Positions 10,990-24,209 of a stretch of DNA of 64,000 nt are shown in pieces (positions within the stretch are counted from its first letter, which is position 1; every line of letters begins with the position of its first letter). Below the pieces are notes generated by a model. That model was not told the DNA's origin. It ran no database searches and worked only from the letters and a program-made list of their open reading frames with translations. The DNA lies in NCBI RefSeq assembly GCF_004798865.1, contig NW_025336598.1, positions 14,120,904 through 14,184,903 on the forward strand, read 5' to 3'. Made by a program: the position numbers and the translations under genes. This DNA comes from Varanus komodoensis. Lineage: Eukaryota > Chordata > Lepidosauria > Squamata > Varanidae.

Positions 10990-13900
10990 TGACGACCTCT
11001 GCAACAAGACCTGCGACACCTAGGCTCATCTTCATGCACATATCTTCCATAGTCATGGATGGACCATCTGTTACCATAGGCAAAGATCAGCTTTCACCTC
11101 TTCTAAAATGGAAAATGAGAGATAGCACTGAAGAATCTTCTATCCTTCTGCTGAAGTACTGATGTAGTGTTCACGGGTCAAATCTTGCATGCAAGTCCTC
11201 AAATAACTTGGCTAATGAAGTTGGATGAATGTTTTTCAACAGCTTGTAAGGCTGAGTATATATTTCCACATATCAGGGCTCTGATCCAGGGAACGTGGAC
11301 ATTGCAGAAGCCAACAACTGCTGTCTCCTTGCAGTCTACAAGGTTTTGGAGGTCAGGTGGACAGACTCTTCCTTCTTTCTATCACAGTGAGTCCTGGTAT
11401 CTTGGCATTCCCTAGTCCTCTTCCTGAAGGCACCACATGGGTTTCTTGCATTCTTCCTTATTGAAGATAAACTCTTAGTATGTTTGGCTGCTGAATTTGC
11501 TCCATGGTGGCAAATGCATTTTGAGGTTGGTATTCAGCACCATGGATAGATCCTATGAAGCTGAAAGGAAAGGCTGAAATGGACAACCAGCCCCACCAAC
11601 AAAGGGTCACCAACCTCCCTTTGTATACTTACATATATTGTTGTTATGTACATGAGTTAATAACTAGTCAAGCAGTTGTCCCGATAATATATGATTAGGT
11701 GAAGATATATGAAGACTGAAACAAGGCAGTAATAATCTTATTGTGCTATTTCTTTTACTTATTTGCTTCTGCATTTCTTTTGTGAAATAGCCTTGTTCCC
11801 TTATTAAAGTCCACATTCCAGACCGCACAAAGACTTAGGTTTCCACTGCACCAATTTTTCCCAACTGCACAAAATATGTCCAGGTACATCTCAGGATAAA
11901 AAACAAGCGATGGTAGTGAAGTTAAGCCACATCAGGCTTGTGTAAACCCTTAGGATTACATGAAGTTGCTTTGTGGGTCCCAGCTTGTTTCATTGAAGGC
12001 GTTAAATAATAATAGTAATCATAAGAAATGTTAACATGTCAGACTAAGTTCCTACTCTTTCAGTGCTGTAAGTGGAAAAACAAAACAAAAATGTGTGTTT
12101 GTTTGTGTTCTCATTCTCTTTTCCTTCGTAACTGGAAATGTTTAGCATAGCTGGAATTTCCCTGATATTGGACAGCCCAGCTTGCATTCCAGGCACTGTT
12201 TTCATATTCTGAAACTTCCCAAAAGCCATCCTAGCAGCTACTCATAAGGTAACAATGAACTCTCTTTTACTATATTCTTTCAGATGCCTAGTGAATGAAC
12301 TGATTCACAAGTCACACCAGGAATTTCTGGGTTGTTGATGGATTAACTCTGCATTGTTTCATTTATAAACTACTCAGAGTTTCTAGGTTAGATATGTGTT
12401 AGACAAGAAGCGAATACCTATTAGACGAGGTGCTAGGGTGATAACAAGAAGACCAAATATAAACTAAAGGCCAGCATGCCTAAGCATCTTAGTCCCAGAA
12501 TACCTGTCTATATAAAATATTTACTCCACATAGGAAGTAGATGCTGGGAGCAAGTGTGTTAGCTTTCTTTCTGACCTGCTTGTTTCATATACATTGAAAT
12601 AATGTTTGTGGGCAAGTGAAGTCAAGGCACAAACTACCATGAATGTTATATTTCCATCCTAATTTACCATGGACAGATTACCAAAAAATGGGCATTATAC
12701 CTAGTAAATGGAAACTACTGGCATATATATGATAAGTAGAGAGACTATTCCAGCATTTTATATATAAATACATTTTACCAAACTTTAGATTAAATTCTGG
12801 AAGTATCTTTGGAAACTATTCTTCTTTTCCCCTTTGGGCATGTCTCCAAGAAAAAGAGGCAATACTGACATAATTTTTTAGCTCTGTGACCAGCATATTT
12901 CTCTAAGCAATTGCAGCCAAAACCAGTTGCCAAAACCAATATTGACCCAGCTCTTCAGCCGATCAATAAACGCCATTATTTATAAGATCAGATTTTTCTT
13001 GGTTGAAGTACAAAGCAAAGCTCTAAGGATTTTCAAAAATATAAAAATGAGAGGGTCTAGCTTTCCAGAAAAACTATAACTTGCTTTTAGACACAGCGGG
13101 TATGCTAGGTCATTGCAAGTAAACATCCAAATAACCTTTTCAGCTAGATGCATGCATTTCCCTCCAAATTTGTATCCAGCCTTGAAATGCTGTGGATTTC
13201 ATATAAGCCCCTGTCTTGAATCTGAAGAGAAATGGCCCCTTTCTACATGCAATGCTGAAATTGTTTTTCACACTTCTGGCATCTGTAATTTAAAGGTAAT
13301 CCTTACACTGCATAGAATGTTCATTTAAACAGTTCTCTTCTTATAAATGAGTACAGTTCCACAAACATTCGACAGCTGAACCTCACGCTCTGAACAAAAA
13401 TTAGAGGTTTATGCCAAGTGGAGGCATATGTCTTACATCTACATAAAGTGTAGCTTTTAAATGTGAAAGGTTTTCTTCAAAGAATGCCTTCAAAGTAACT
13501 CACCAGCTCTGTTTCTTTGCAAGTGTCTGTTCTGAGAATGCTTCCCAAAGGACAGGAAGTAGCTCCAGAAATGCCACAGACAGTCTCCTCTGAGGCTGTC
13601 CTGCATGATCTAAGGATCCCATGACACCCAGTGAAAATATGCAACAAAACTACCCATCTCCAGGGAGCAGTGATGAACAAGGTCAGAGAGGCAACAATGG
13701 TCAGAATCCTATTGTATCCCATTTACAGTTATTTGAGAAAAATAATCTATAGGTGGCATCTTACCTTGCCAACCAGCCAGTCATGTCCTTTTCTTGGACA
13801 CTCCATTCCATCCCTGCTCCTTCCTAGTTTTCCAGCTTCTCCCTCAGATCTGGCATTTGGCCGCTAAAAATATTAAGTGGTCATCGAATTGGTTTTGCAC

Positions 13901-15140
13901 CCCCCATGAACATGTTAAGTTGTTCTGATAAAGAAGTTTTGTATTTCTGATGACTTGGTGCCTGCTGAAGTCTTCGTCTTTAGCATGGATAGGGGTAGGA
14001 GAACCAGTTGGACAAACTCCTATTAGTCTCAATGATCATGACCAATAGTAATGAATGGTGAGAAACTGTAATCTAAAACATGAGAAGGACTCCAGGTTGG
14101 GAAATTCTAGTCTGGCAAATGAATTCTCTCCCCAAGGAACCCTCCTTGGGATAGAAAAATGTATGCTGAACTAGATTGTGATGTGAGTTCTTGAAATGAC
14201 CCCATTACTCTGCCAATGTTATGTATGTCTGAATTCACCATGAATAAAGGTAGGTTTAGCTTAGGAATTATAAGTGAAAGATGTTTTTTGACTGGTCAAG
14301 AGGCACCAGTAAGTGCTACAGAGAAAGGAATATAAGAAGAAAAGGCTGGTATATATTATGCTGCAGATGCAAGACCAGTAGGAAATATCTGTGACGTATA
14401 TGGCTCTGTGTTGTTCAGTGAGCAGGTTGAAGTGAGATCAAATGAGGAATAAAGCAGGAAGGTCAGTGTGTTGGTTGCTTGCTAGCCTCTTGAACTTTGA
14501 GATGTCTCAGGAAGCAGACAGTCTGGAAATGCCATGTGAGATCACACCAATCAACACATTTTGCAATGCCTTTTCAAAGGGAAATATTGCTCCTGAACAA
14601 ATTACCACAGCTAGGCATCTAAGTGACACTTTTACAATCTGAAAACAGTCTTTGTTAATATATTAAACTTCTTTGAAAATATCCCACTGAATAAAGCATT
14701 CCAGATTGTGTTTGTTGCTTTTTTCAGATGAAGCAATCTGAACATATTATCACCTAGCCCAGTTTTTCCATAACTTGAGACGGCGGTAGTTTTCCTAAAG
14801 TAAAACTGGAGGTATGCTTCACCTGTAGACTTGGAAAGTCTGGATACTTCATACTGCATCCTCATCTCAGTGTGCTACCACTGCTTTTTTCTAATCAGTG
14901 AATGTTCAGTGTTTGGAGGCGTACCTCATTCTCACAGCCGACACAATTTGCACAGAGAAGCCGGCGACCTGTGTTGCTGCATGCCATGACTCACTGCACT
15001 GGGTGTGTGTCCTGAATGAAAGGGAACAAGCCAAAAACATTGGATCACACGTCATTGCACCAGGCGAATCCCATGGGTGGATCTAATGGCCTCACAGGAG
15101 TCTTAAATAAAAATTAATGCATTTTTATGGCACACTGGAA
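10990..15140. other. intergenic, nothing recognised
   Basis: AT-rich sequence with scattered short frames on both strands, all under 85 codons and without family resemblance. No SINE or LINE signature was identified here. Confidence 0.4.
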
Positions 15141-15144
15141 ATCT

Positions 15145-15331
15145 TCCAGTGGCATATAATGTAATCCAGTACACAGTCTGGGAATGATTGATCTCACCCA
15201 GTAGTGTCTACTATGACTGGTAGTAGCTCTCTAACTTCTTGGGCAGTGGGTCATTCTAGTCTCACTTCCTGCAGGTCTTTTAGTTAAAATCAGCTGGGAT
15301 TGAACCAGCAAACTTCTGCATGTAAAGCTGG
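15145..15331 (-). mobile_element. tRNA-derived SINE, decayed
   Basis: Read on the minus strand it has GCATGCAGAAG-like text, then GGTTCAATCCC (a Pol III B box, 15296-15306) and AGTTAAAAGGACC-like text. GAGAGCTACTACCAGTCATA and AGTAGACACTACTG follow. This is the order of a common squamate SINE whose consensus reads 'CTCAGTGGTAGAGCATCTGC ... GGTTCAATCCC ... GAGAGCTGCTGCCAGTC ... AGTAGACAATACTG'. The A-box end is missing or degraded. Confidence 0.65.
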
Positions 15332-16079
15332 TTCCTTGGGCTCTGGTTTCCCCCTGACTATCACTACCTTTCCTCTGAGAAATGGACTTAAAGTGTGCTC
15401 AGTATTCATCTGTTGTTGATATATTAATTTCTGTTCCCTGCAGACATCTTTCCCAGAACTAGTTGTAGGTGACATGGAAACTAAGAAACTTAACAGCCAT
15501 TCTTGCCAAGAGCTGCATTTTTATTTTTATTTTTTTACTATTGCAGCTGACATTTAGACAATATGCACTGCTGACATTTGGCTGATTTTTCCTCCATGTT
15601 CAAACATTCTTGGCCAAAATATTACTTTTGTGCTTGTTCTTGCATTCTTCAATTCCCAAATGTTCTAGGCAAAATTCTTTTCCTGTAAATCATTCTAACA
15701 GTTGCTGGCTTTAATTTTGTCTTTTCTTATCTGCTTTTTATATGTGTCAGCATTCTTAGCACAGTATAATTCTTAAGGTCACTTTTTTGAGAAGTCCCTA
15801 TGGAGCAATGCAAAGATATTATTAAGATGCATGGTCCTAATCTCAACAATGGTTTCTCCTTAATATAAGCTATTGATGCTTACTTTAAAAGGCATTGCCA
15901 CACCTTATAGGATGCACAGATGTGGGTTTTAGATATTCCATGTGCAAATAAATGCAACCATGGTGAAGAATGAGTTACAGCTGCAGTTCATTTTCACTGA
16001 AATCAGCAGGGCTTAAGGCAAAGCAGGACTAACTTTTCATGCTGCTTCCAGTGGGACATGGGCGCAAACCTTTTAGTCT

Positions 16080-16375
16080 AGAGCAGACCAATGCCTTTTA
16101 GGTACCACAAGATGCAGTGATGCTGCTAACCTGGATGCCTTTAAAAGGGATTTCATGGAGGATAAGGCAATACAATGGTCATGAAGGTTGTATGTTACCT
16201 TCAGTAGAAGAGGCAGTATTCACCCATATTCCAGGTGTTGGTGGACATAAGTGGGTGGTACTCTTGCATTTATGTCCTACTGTGGGCTTTCTTAGGTATC
16301 TGCTTGGTTAGTGTAGGAACAAAATGCTGAACTAGATAGGTCTTTGGTCTGATCTACTACACCTTTTTTACATAG
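16080..16375 (+). mobile_element. CR1-like LINE 3' end
   Basis: It reads CCTGGATGCCTTTAAAAGGG, ATTTCATGGAGGATAAGGCA, then AGAGGCAGTATTCACC. It ends in ATGCTGAACTAGATAGG followed by GGTCTGATCTACTAC. This is the diverged 3' terminal coding and UTR segment of reptilian CR1-type LINEs (consensus 'TGCTGGACTAGATGGGCCTT ... GGTCTGATCCAGC'). It is a 5'-truncated relic. Confidence 0.7.
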
Positions 16376-16379
16376 GATG

Positions 16380-19375
16380 ACAATCACTACTTTATCTCAT
16401 TATGGAACCTCTGATAAGGGTTTAAGAAACTGCTTAGCTGAAAACCATAGGGTTACACTATGGAATTACTATCAAATTCATTTTAGGTGTGTTTTCCTGA
16501 ACATCTTTAAACAAAACAGAACTCATTTTAGTACATTTAATATTGTATTGTCTCTGCATGCTTTGGCCATAATTATCTGTCATATCTTGATTTAATCCAT
16601 AGTTAAGTTCTTTCATGTTTTAGAGTTTATTATAGCACAATTTATAGTCCATGAGAGCACTTGCTCATTCACACATATGCATGAATCTGGATGTGTGCAT
16701 GTGCTAGGACAGACAGTAGTAATGGAGGGACCTTGTTCAGAGGTGCGAAGTACACGCAGCAGAGTTATACACTGTGTTTCAACAAGCTGGGGAGATATAC
16801 TTCAGAAGACAATGGGGGACCAGCTGAGACAACAGTGAAGGCTGAAGTGACAGACTTTATTTCCAACACACACGTGCACACAAGCTACCCACATCATATA
16901 AAGAGAAAAGTGGCTTGGTTAGAACACGAAATGCCTAGAACACGAACCAGTATACTGGCTTTACCAGACATAACAGAAGGACAGAAAAAGATGGGCAGTA
17001 GGGGAAGTCAGTGGTTGCTAACAAAGAGTGGTAAGAAATGCTGTGGAAATGGAGAGAAAGGAGTTTGAGAAGCTAAGGGAACTTTGGGTGCTACTGAAAA
17101 TCATGTGCTGTGGGGCAAGCTGACACATTTAGAGGAGAATTGGAAAAGAAATGGACTGTGGTGGTTATACTTACTTTGTTTTGAAGGAAGATGAGCTAAC
17201 TTCCTGGTTGGTCACAGAGAGCTGGAAAGATGCTATGGACAAAGGCTACAGGGAAGTTTCTCAACTTTCGAATAGAATTCAAAAAGGGGTAAAAGTTTCA
17301 TTCTTAAGTGCTCAGACATTCTTCAGTGATAAATTTTCTAGGGACAGTTGATAGATGGTATATGCAAAATTGCTTCTGACGTGACATGTACTCAGATCAA
17401 TGATAGGAAGACCAAAGGGAGGCTAGGCCATTACTAGGGGCCTTGGAATCAAGCGTTATGGTGCAACAAAGAACTTAAAATGGAGAGCCTTACTCCTTGT
17501 CTACTTGAAACTTCTCTTACAGAGAATTTCTGTGCAAGAAAGCACACAAGTGTTTGCATGCTTTTACCAAACCCTACCCAAAGGACATCATCAATCACTG
17601 AAGGATCAGGATCAAATGTGAAAGGCTGCCCAATGTTTTTGCAGGATCCGTGAATGTATCAAGAAGGCTGGATGAAGCTGTAGGGCTGGTGCCTATGACA
17701 GAACTTGTGTATATGGCTTGAAACACTGAAGTCTATTCAAAACTCGCTTGGCAAGACTTGATCGCGATGGAAAATCAGAAAACATACTGTGAAGCAACTG
17801 TTATGTTTTATTTCAATCACGAAGGGTCTGAACAAATTAACAGTAAAAGCTACATGTATCCTGCTACTCAAGGCCCCTGCCTAGGAAAGTTATGTTGTAA
17901 ATACACAGTAAATTGGGAGTTACTGTTATCATTAGGAAAAATGATGTCTGTTTCTGACCTTATCCATGGGGAGGACTGAAGATGGTACTGTCTGACTGGA
18001 GAATAACTGGGCATACTTTGGCTGTTCATTTGTTCTGAATTTAAATTGAGGTGGCTGGAAAGTTCTGATTGTGGAAGTCTGTCGGGAGGCAGAAACTGAA
18101 GAAAGTCTACAAGTGGGTAGAGGAAGACTTCCTGGAGCAGCCTTTGTAGAAGAGAACTGAAGTTTGAGCAACTGCTGGTGCCACTGCTGGTCTGAAAATT
18201 GATTTGCTGCATAACCAAAGTGAAAGCTTCAGGAGAGCTCCCAGAGAACCACCAACCCTGAAGGTTCTGGATGGTGGTCAAACCCAATCAGAGACAGCCT
18301 CTCAAGCCCTTGTGATTAGGCTGGTTAGACTGGGAGGAGCTTGAGAGGGGAATTGGCTTAAAGCTGGTTAGGAGTAGGAATTGGGGTTTCTTACACCAGC
18401 TTGGTGGTAAAAACATGCATAGAAACCCTGTTAACAAGTAATAACAACATCAGTAAATAATAAACTTTCCTGTTATATTTCATTTCAGGAAAATAGTATA
18501 TATGCTTGTTTAATTTCCTGATGTCATCTATCTTTTTTGCCTCATGTCTAAAGACTGCCTCCCTAGGAGGTGTGATTTAACAGGGCAAGATTAGGCAGGA
18601 TCAGGTACTATGATTCTATAGCACTGAACAACAGAAGAGAAGGGTTTTCAAGGCTGAGGTATGGGAAGCTAGGCTTTGCTGGAAACAAGAGCCCTTTTGG
18701 GAAGAAAGGAGGAAGAGGGAGGGTTAGCTCCACTGGGGTTCCTTATTGTAAGAGTGATTCAGCCACTCCGTGTGGCTTCTAGTTTGTCCTTAATTGGGCA
18801 CAGCTCCTCCTACCTCACTAGCTCAGGTTTGGAAGCTAAGAGTGGAGGTTCAAAGCTTAGCCTGCCTGTGACCTTTCCTCTATGACTATGTCAAATTCTC
18901 CACAAAGTATTTTCCCAATAAGAACTAGAGAACAAAAGGATAAGCCATGAGACCTGCCAGCACAGTTTGTGACATCATGTCAGTGCTTTCTCACTTCTCA
19001 CACCTATTTGCTATTTGACAAGTAGCTGTTGTGCATTCCGTGCTGCTAATGGAAACAAAGTTGCCTAGCAACCAATGGGCCTGCATCTCAGACAAAGGTA
19101 CTCCAATGAGCTAGGGTCAGTTCTGAAGCTCACTGTAAACTTCTGGCTCCGTACCACCATGCCTCCCAATCCTGGAAATCAGTGGCTATCAACAAAAAAA
19201 TGGTGTGTAATATTAGTGAAAAAGCAGAGAGGGGAAATTACCCTCTGCTCATTATAAAAGAACTCACCTTCCTCCAAGCCATATTCCCATGCACATTTCC
19301 AGTATCTGTGAGTATCTGACTGATACAGACCTTCTATAGAGCCAGTAAAAATAATGAATGAGTATGGAGCAGGCA
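16380..19375. other. intergenic, no gene recognised
   Basis: Two longer frames stand out by length only: 16691-17068 on plus (125 codons) and 17868-18287 on minus (139 codons). Neither resembles a known protein and no splice or promoter context supports them. Confidence 0.4.
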
Positions 19376-19450
19376 GAATAACATAAGAAGAGCTCTGCTG
19401 GATCAGGCCAGTGTTTCATCTAATTCAGCATTAGAGGTTGCCATGGGCCT
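19376..19450 (-). mobile_element. CR1-like LINE 3' end, short
   Basis: ACATAAGAAGAGCTCTGCTG followed by GATCAGGCCAGTGTTTCATC and AATTCAGCAT is the antisense of the CR1 terminal sequence 'GCTGGACTAGATGGGCC...TGATCCAGCAGGGC'. Only about 75 bp survive. Confidence 0.65.
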
Positions 19451-19583
19451 TTCTTACCTGAAATTGTGCTGGAGTATAAACAATTTGTTTTTCCTTATGT
19501 CCCATACTTGCAAAAGGGGCCATGACATCCTTAAAGCCTCATCACATTTGCATGCAAATTGGCATCCCCTTATGGTACAAATG

Positions 19584-19785
19584 GGAGTGCCAGTGTAGTA
19601 TAGTGATAAGTGTTGAGTTGGGACTCAAGCAATCTGGGTTCTAGTCCCCACTCAGTCATGCAGTTCACTGGACTCTTAGTCCAACCTGCCTCACAGAGTT
19701 GTTGTTGTGAGGATAAGATTGAGATGAGGATCATACAAGTTGCCTTGGATTCCTTGAAAGAGTGTAAAAAGAGTGTAACACTATA
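19584..19785 (+). mobile_element. squamate tRNA-derived SINE
   Basis: The head GAGTGCCAGTGTAGTATAGT is the A-box region. The B box GGGTTCTAGTCCC lies near 19636-19648. The body has CAACCTGCCTCACAGAGTTG and TTGTTGTGAGGATAAGATTG. The tail is GTTGCCTTGGATTCCTTGAA. Related copies in this window lie at 32231 and 35512. The order matches the abundant squamate SINE beginning GAGAGCCAGTGTGGTGTAG. Confidence 0.85.
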
Positions 19786-19789
19786 TCCC

Positions 19790-21219
19790 TGTCAAAATGT
19801 TCTACTCCAAAGCGACCATTTGTTGCAGGAAAGAACCCTACCCCCACCCCAAAATGACCCATCAGCAACTGGCAAATAGGGCATCAGCAAACAGGCCTGG
19901 CATTAGCAGCTTAGGCTGGCATGGACAGTCAGGGGTCCACAAGGGCTCATACTGGTGCCATAACATCTTTCTTATTTTTTAAAAGAACATTTTATAGGCA
20001 CAGGGCAGCCGGCTTGGGTGCATACATGTTCCAATGGCCTTTTTATTATCTTAACTTTCAATATACCTTTCTTGCCTGTAACAAATTGGTACCTATTCCA
20101 TGTAAATATGTTTAGTATCAGGAAAGTGGGAGGAAATTCCATTTATTCCTCTGTTAACAATGATACCGCTATGTAGAGTTTAAAATGTGCACAGGCACTT
20201 TCTCCCAATCAAATTGGGTTGGTTGGTTCGCTCTAATGTATCATGAAAACAAACAGAAGCAGTTGTAACGCATGGAATAAAGGCAGAGTTCTTAAATGGC
20301 TGTCCAAAACCCCTTCCCTGTAAGACAATTACGTTCAGGTTCTCTTAATTCTCAGTTTGACTGGCTGGAATCAAACTGCGAGTCAATACACTTTGTACCA
20401 CTGATGAAATCTGACCCTCCCAAAGTTAATTCACCATGTGACTAATCGGAGTTTCCAAACTATCTTTAAAGGTGACCTCATGTACTATTCCAGCCCCAAA
20501 ATTACCAGTGGTGGCTAGAGCATCATTCCTTGGCAATAACCAGTCAAAAGAATTTTCAGTCATAGCTGCTACCTGCAAGCTCAGAAGAAAGCCATGCCTA
20601 GCAGCACTCCCAAACAAAAGGAGCTGAAAAGTTCAGAACAGTGCAAATTCAGTCAGTGGCAAATGCATAGAACAGTTATTGTGCAATGGAAAAAAGATCA
20701 ACATAATGGAATATTAAAATTCTGGCCCTGCCATCTCTGGATTTCTTGACCACCAAACACTGTCAGCTGTCTTCTTCAAACTGTGTGATGAAGAATATCA
20801 GTAAGGGAAGGATAAGTTTTGAAAACTTTTTCTCTATTTTTGAAATTTGCTGGCCTAGTCTGGTAGCAAAAATCTTGTTTTTTGTGATTTTAAAAAACCC
20901 TTCTGGAAGTGTCTGCTCTTGTTTTTGCTGTGCAGTTGTAAAACAGCTCTGTGTCACTGCAGAAAGTGAATGCAAGTGAAGCAAATGAGTACAAGCCTGT
21001 TGTACCGATATTCAGCTCCAAGAAGGCACCTTTAAGTCCTTCTATGCACCATGGGCCATGGTAACAACAGAGATAATTTCCAAAGATTCAAATATCGCCT
21101 ACCCATTCATCTTCTTTTACAGAGGACAGCCCTCTATTTGAAGCCATCCTGTGTTTGAAAGCCATCCAGTGCAGCTGACTAATCAAGACAAACAGGTCAC
21201 CTGGTCAGTGTCTTCCACA
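19790..21219. other. intergenic, nothing recognised
   Basis: No repeat family or coding frame was identified. Confidence 0.4.
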
Positions 21220-21227
21220 CTCTAGTG

Positions 21228-21623
21228 CAGGGGTGGGCAATTAATTTTCCTATGGGGCCACATGAGAAACTTTGACAGTTGTTAAGGGCCGGACCAATAC
21301 ACTTACCGCTCTGCTCAATATATATTTCTATAAAAACAGTAAATGAAACATTACAATGATACAATGAAAATGTGGAGCACAGAACAACACTATTTAATGA
21401 ATATTCACAAAAACATTAACATTAACACTACATGAAAAGCAATAAATTCAATTCAATTTAGCAGATCCTTCAAAATAAAAGCAGTGCAGCTGTATTGCTT
21501 GCATCTATATTATGATGATATATATTTGCATTGACTTTTAATTTGCCAGTGACCTCATGCAGGCCAGTCAGGGTCAGCCATTGGGCTGGATGTGGCCCGC
21601 AGGCCGTACAATGCTCAGGTCTG
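21228..21623. mobile_element. non-autonomous hAT transposon with 8-bp target duplication
   Basis: A perfect 8-bp direct repeat CTCTAGTG flanks it (21220-21227 and 21624-21631), which is the hAT hallmark. The ends are imperfect inverted repeats: left CAGGGGTGGGCAATTAATTT, right (reverse complement) CAGACCTGAGCATTGTACGG. Subterminal GGGGCCACAT and CGGGCCACAT also match. The 396-bp body has no transposase. The intact duplication and diverged termini suggest moderate age. Confidence 0.85.
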
Positions 21624-21631
21624 CTCTAGTG

Positions 21632-23095
21632 AGATGATGTACTGTTTCTATTTAAACTATAATAATTATTTCTAAATTTGCACACACACACACACATCTC
21701 AACATTTAGAAATGTTTCCTCTTTTATCTTCTTTTGATGTCCTTTTCTTTGACAATTCACAAGAGGCCACCTAGTTTTGTTAAAGGTTGCTTAGACTGCT
21801 GTTAAGGGTTGCTTAGATTATATCCTACTGTTTCCCACACACTCTCCTCCCCAGCAAAGCAGAAATGACTAAACTCAGATCTGGAACTATAACATTCCTG
21901 GAACCAAATAACCTATGTCACATCTTTACAAGGAAGCATCCCATGACACTAGAACTGTTAATCCTCCTGTTTTGAAACTGCTCTGTTATAACCCTTTGGT
22001 TCATGACTGGCTGACATTTACTGCTTCTGTCTTGGTGTAATGTGACTATAAGAACTATCTACAGTAATTGACTGCTTGGGCAAACTCTCAGTTTATTTTT
22101 TTCTGCTTGGATAGACATCACTTCCCTGGCCAGCCCTTCTATGTACTCGTCCCACTTTCCCTTGAACCTAGGTACCTGGGAATGGAATTAATCCATTGAA
22201 TTCATAATCCAATGAATATGCACAGTCTAGGTGCCTTTTTCATTTCAACAACATAAATACCATCTTTTTCAGCAATATCCAGGTATTCTCTTTCTTTTTT
22301 TTTCTTTTTCTTTTTCCTCTCTCTTTCTCTTTTTAAGAGAGAAAGAGAATAAACAGTGGCTTATAAGCTTTTTCATTACTTATATTAATAAATACTCATA
22401 GAAGGACAAAAATTCTCAGGAATATTTAAAAAGTCTGCATGCATGCTTTTCAATACAGAGATTCCACTGTTTGCTTTATTTTTCAAAGGAAGGAAGAGCA
22501 GAAAAAATTGAACTTTGGCTGTTTCCAGTTCAAGTTTTTTTTCCTTGAGCTGACTCATATTCCCCAATCTTTTGCCCTTAGGGAAAATACTAGGAAATGA
22601 TATAATCCTTCATGGTCTCTTTTAGTGCCTTGGACTTGTTTTTTAGGCATGGGCCTCATTCCGTCTGCATTTTTAATTATGCAGTGTAGATTACATTATA
22701 ATAAAAGTCAAGCTTCAATTTTGCCATTTGTGGGGAGGGGCATGGGAGGCTGTGGGATGGTAGGTGAAACTGAAAAACATCCATATGCTCATATCCAGGG
22801 CTTTTTTGTTCTGTTTTTGTGCCTCTTTTAAGCTTTCAGTGATTGCAGCAGTTGGTTTTATGGGGAAGACCCATGTCCCTGCTAGTGCTTTTTTTTGTAA
22901 GGGTGAGGTTAATCAGGTTCATGTGGTTTGTAGGAGACATGAAAGGATATGGTTCTGTTCTTCATGGCAAAAGTAGTTTTAAAAGATGATAGAATTTGAA
23001 GGGATGCCTTTTTGCAATGTGGATGTATGCACTGTACCTTTACATTTCCCTGTGTCTGGAGGAAAGCCTTAGATGATGAGGATACTATATGGGTA
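21632..23095. other. intergenic with simple repeats
   Basis: There is a short CA run at 21681-21697. A pyrimidine-rich tract at 22283-22348 folds back on itself (TTCTCTTTCTCT then AGAGAAAGAGAA). Otherwise nothing was recognised. Confidence 0.5.
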
Positions 23096-23099
23096 TATT

Positions 23100-23470
23100 T
23101 ATGCTGGGAAAAGTGCTCCATCAGGCATTGCAAAGCTGTGGAAGGCTTTTACAAGTCAAAACCAACACTCTGAATTGGGCTTGGAAGCACACATCCAGCC
23201 AGTACAAGTGGGCCAGGATCTGTGTTGTGCGCTGGGACCTTCTTGTTTTTGTTATCAATCTGGCCACTCACTATATTTTGCACAAGGTGCAGCTTTGGAA
23301 GTGTCTTCTGAGGCAGCCCCACCCAGAGTACATTGCAGTAATCTAATTGCAGGTTATCAGAGCACAGGCAAGTGAAGCCAGGTTATCCCTGTCCAGATAG
23401 GGGCATAGCTGGACCACTGACGGAGGTTGGTAGAGGATATTCTATGTTACGGAGGCCACCCAGGCATTGA
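23100..23470 (-). mobile_element. L2-clade LINE fragment, C-terminal coding region
   Basis: The minus strand encodes pieces typical of the region after the reverse transcriptase in L2-clade LINEs: LCPYLDRDNLASLACALIT, VLWVGLPQKTLPKLHLVQN and CFQAQFRVLVLTCKSL (family form 'RPFLDRDNLATVIHALVTSR...LDYCNALYVGLP...KLQLVQNAAAR...FRAQFKVLVLTYKAL'). Several frame changes separate the pieces, so it is a dead fragment. Confidence 0.7.
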
Positions 23471-23722
23471 ATGATAAAGATTCTTTCCTGTTCCCCACTC
23501 CCTACTGGAAACCTTTCATCCGCCCTCTTCCATACCAGAAGTGCCTATTTATATTATATACTTTTATTTATACTTTCTACTTTTCCTTTAAGAAATTGCT
23601 AACAAGGTCACATATAATTAAATAAACTGGTAACATGCAGCAGGAGACATACAAAAGTACAAAGCAGCTCTTAAAATGACTGGGCTTCTTTCAGCATTAA
23701 AGCCAATTTTATATAGAAAGTT

Positions 23723-23775
23723 AAAAGAAAAGAAAAGAAAAGAAAAGAAAAGAAAAGAAAAGAAAAGAAAAGAAA
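23723..23775. repeat. (AAAAG)n microsatellite
   Basis: About ten uninterrupted AAAAG units. Confidence 0.95.
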
Positions 23776-24009
23776 CTTAATGTGAGTCATGTCTGGAAAA
23801 CCATGGTTGGAAAAAAGATTTTTGCCATCCAGCAGATAGGCATTAAGGAGGGTGCAAGACAAGTCTCTCTCAGAAGGCTTGGTGATCAGTTACACCCTCT
23901 CCTTGGTCCCAACTGACTTATGGGCATGTTCTTAAGTCACACGAGAGGACCTTCAGGTGGAGTTCTGAGCAGGCAGGCAGGATCATGAAGAAGTAGACAG
24001 TCTTGAGAT

Positions 24010-24200
24010 ATCATGAAGGAATTTCAAGGTCATCACCAGCATTTTGAACCGGGCCCAGAAACAAAATGCTTCCATAAGCACCCTAGGCTAATTGTATTTG
24101 CCAGGCATTCCTCACAGGCAGTCCTACATAGATCACATTGCAGTCATCCAGCAGCGATGCAGCTAATGGATCTATTGTCAGGGCTAGTCTGTCACTAATG
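24010..24200 (-). mobile_element. L2-clade LINE fragment
   Basis: AGGTCATCACCAGCATTTTG, AACCGGGCCCAGAAAC and CAGGCAGTCCTACATAGATC, ACATTGCAGTCATCCAG are antisense to the same L2-clade C-terminal coding segment as 23100-23470. It may be part of the same old insertion or of a second copy. Confidence 0.55.
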
Positions 24201-24209
24201 GTGAGGACT

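Noticed and set aside
16691-17068. 125-codon plus-strand frame, with a TATA-like site and an AATAAA-like pair on the minus strand (16853-16905) suggesting a gene or LTR
   Set aside because: The product resembles nothing known, no LTR termini or target duplication were found, and both motifs are short enough to occur by chance in AT-rich DNA.
17868-18287. 139-codon minus-strand frame
   Set aside because: No recognisable domain, no splice or promoter context, and a length within chance expectation for 64 kb.
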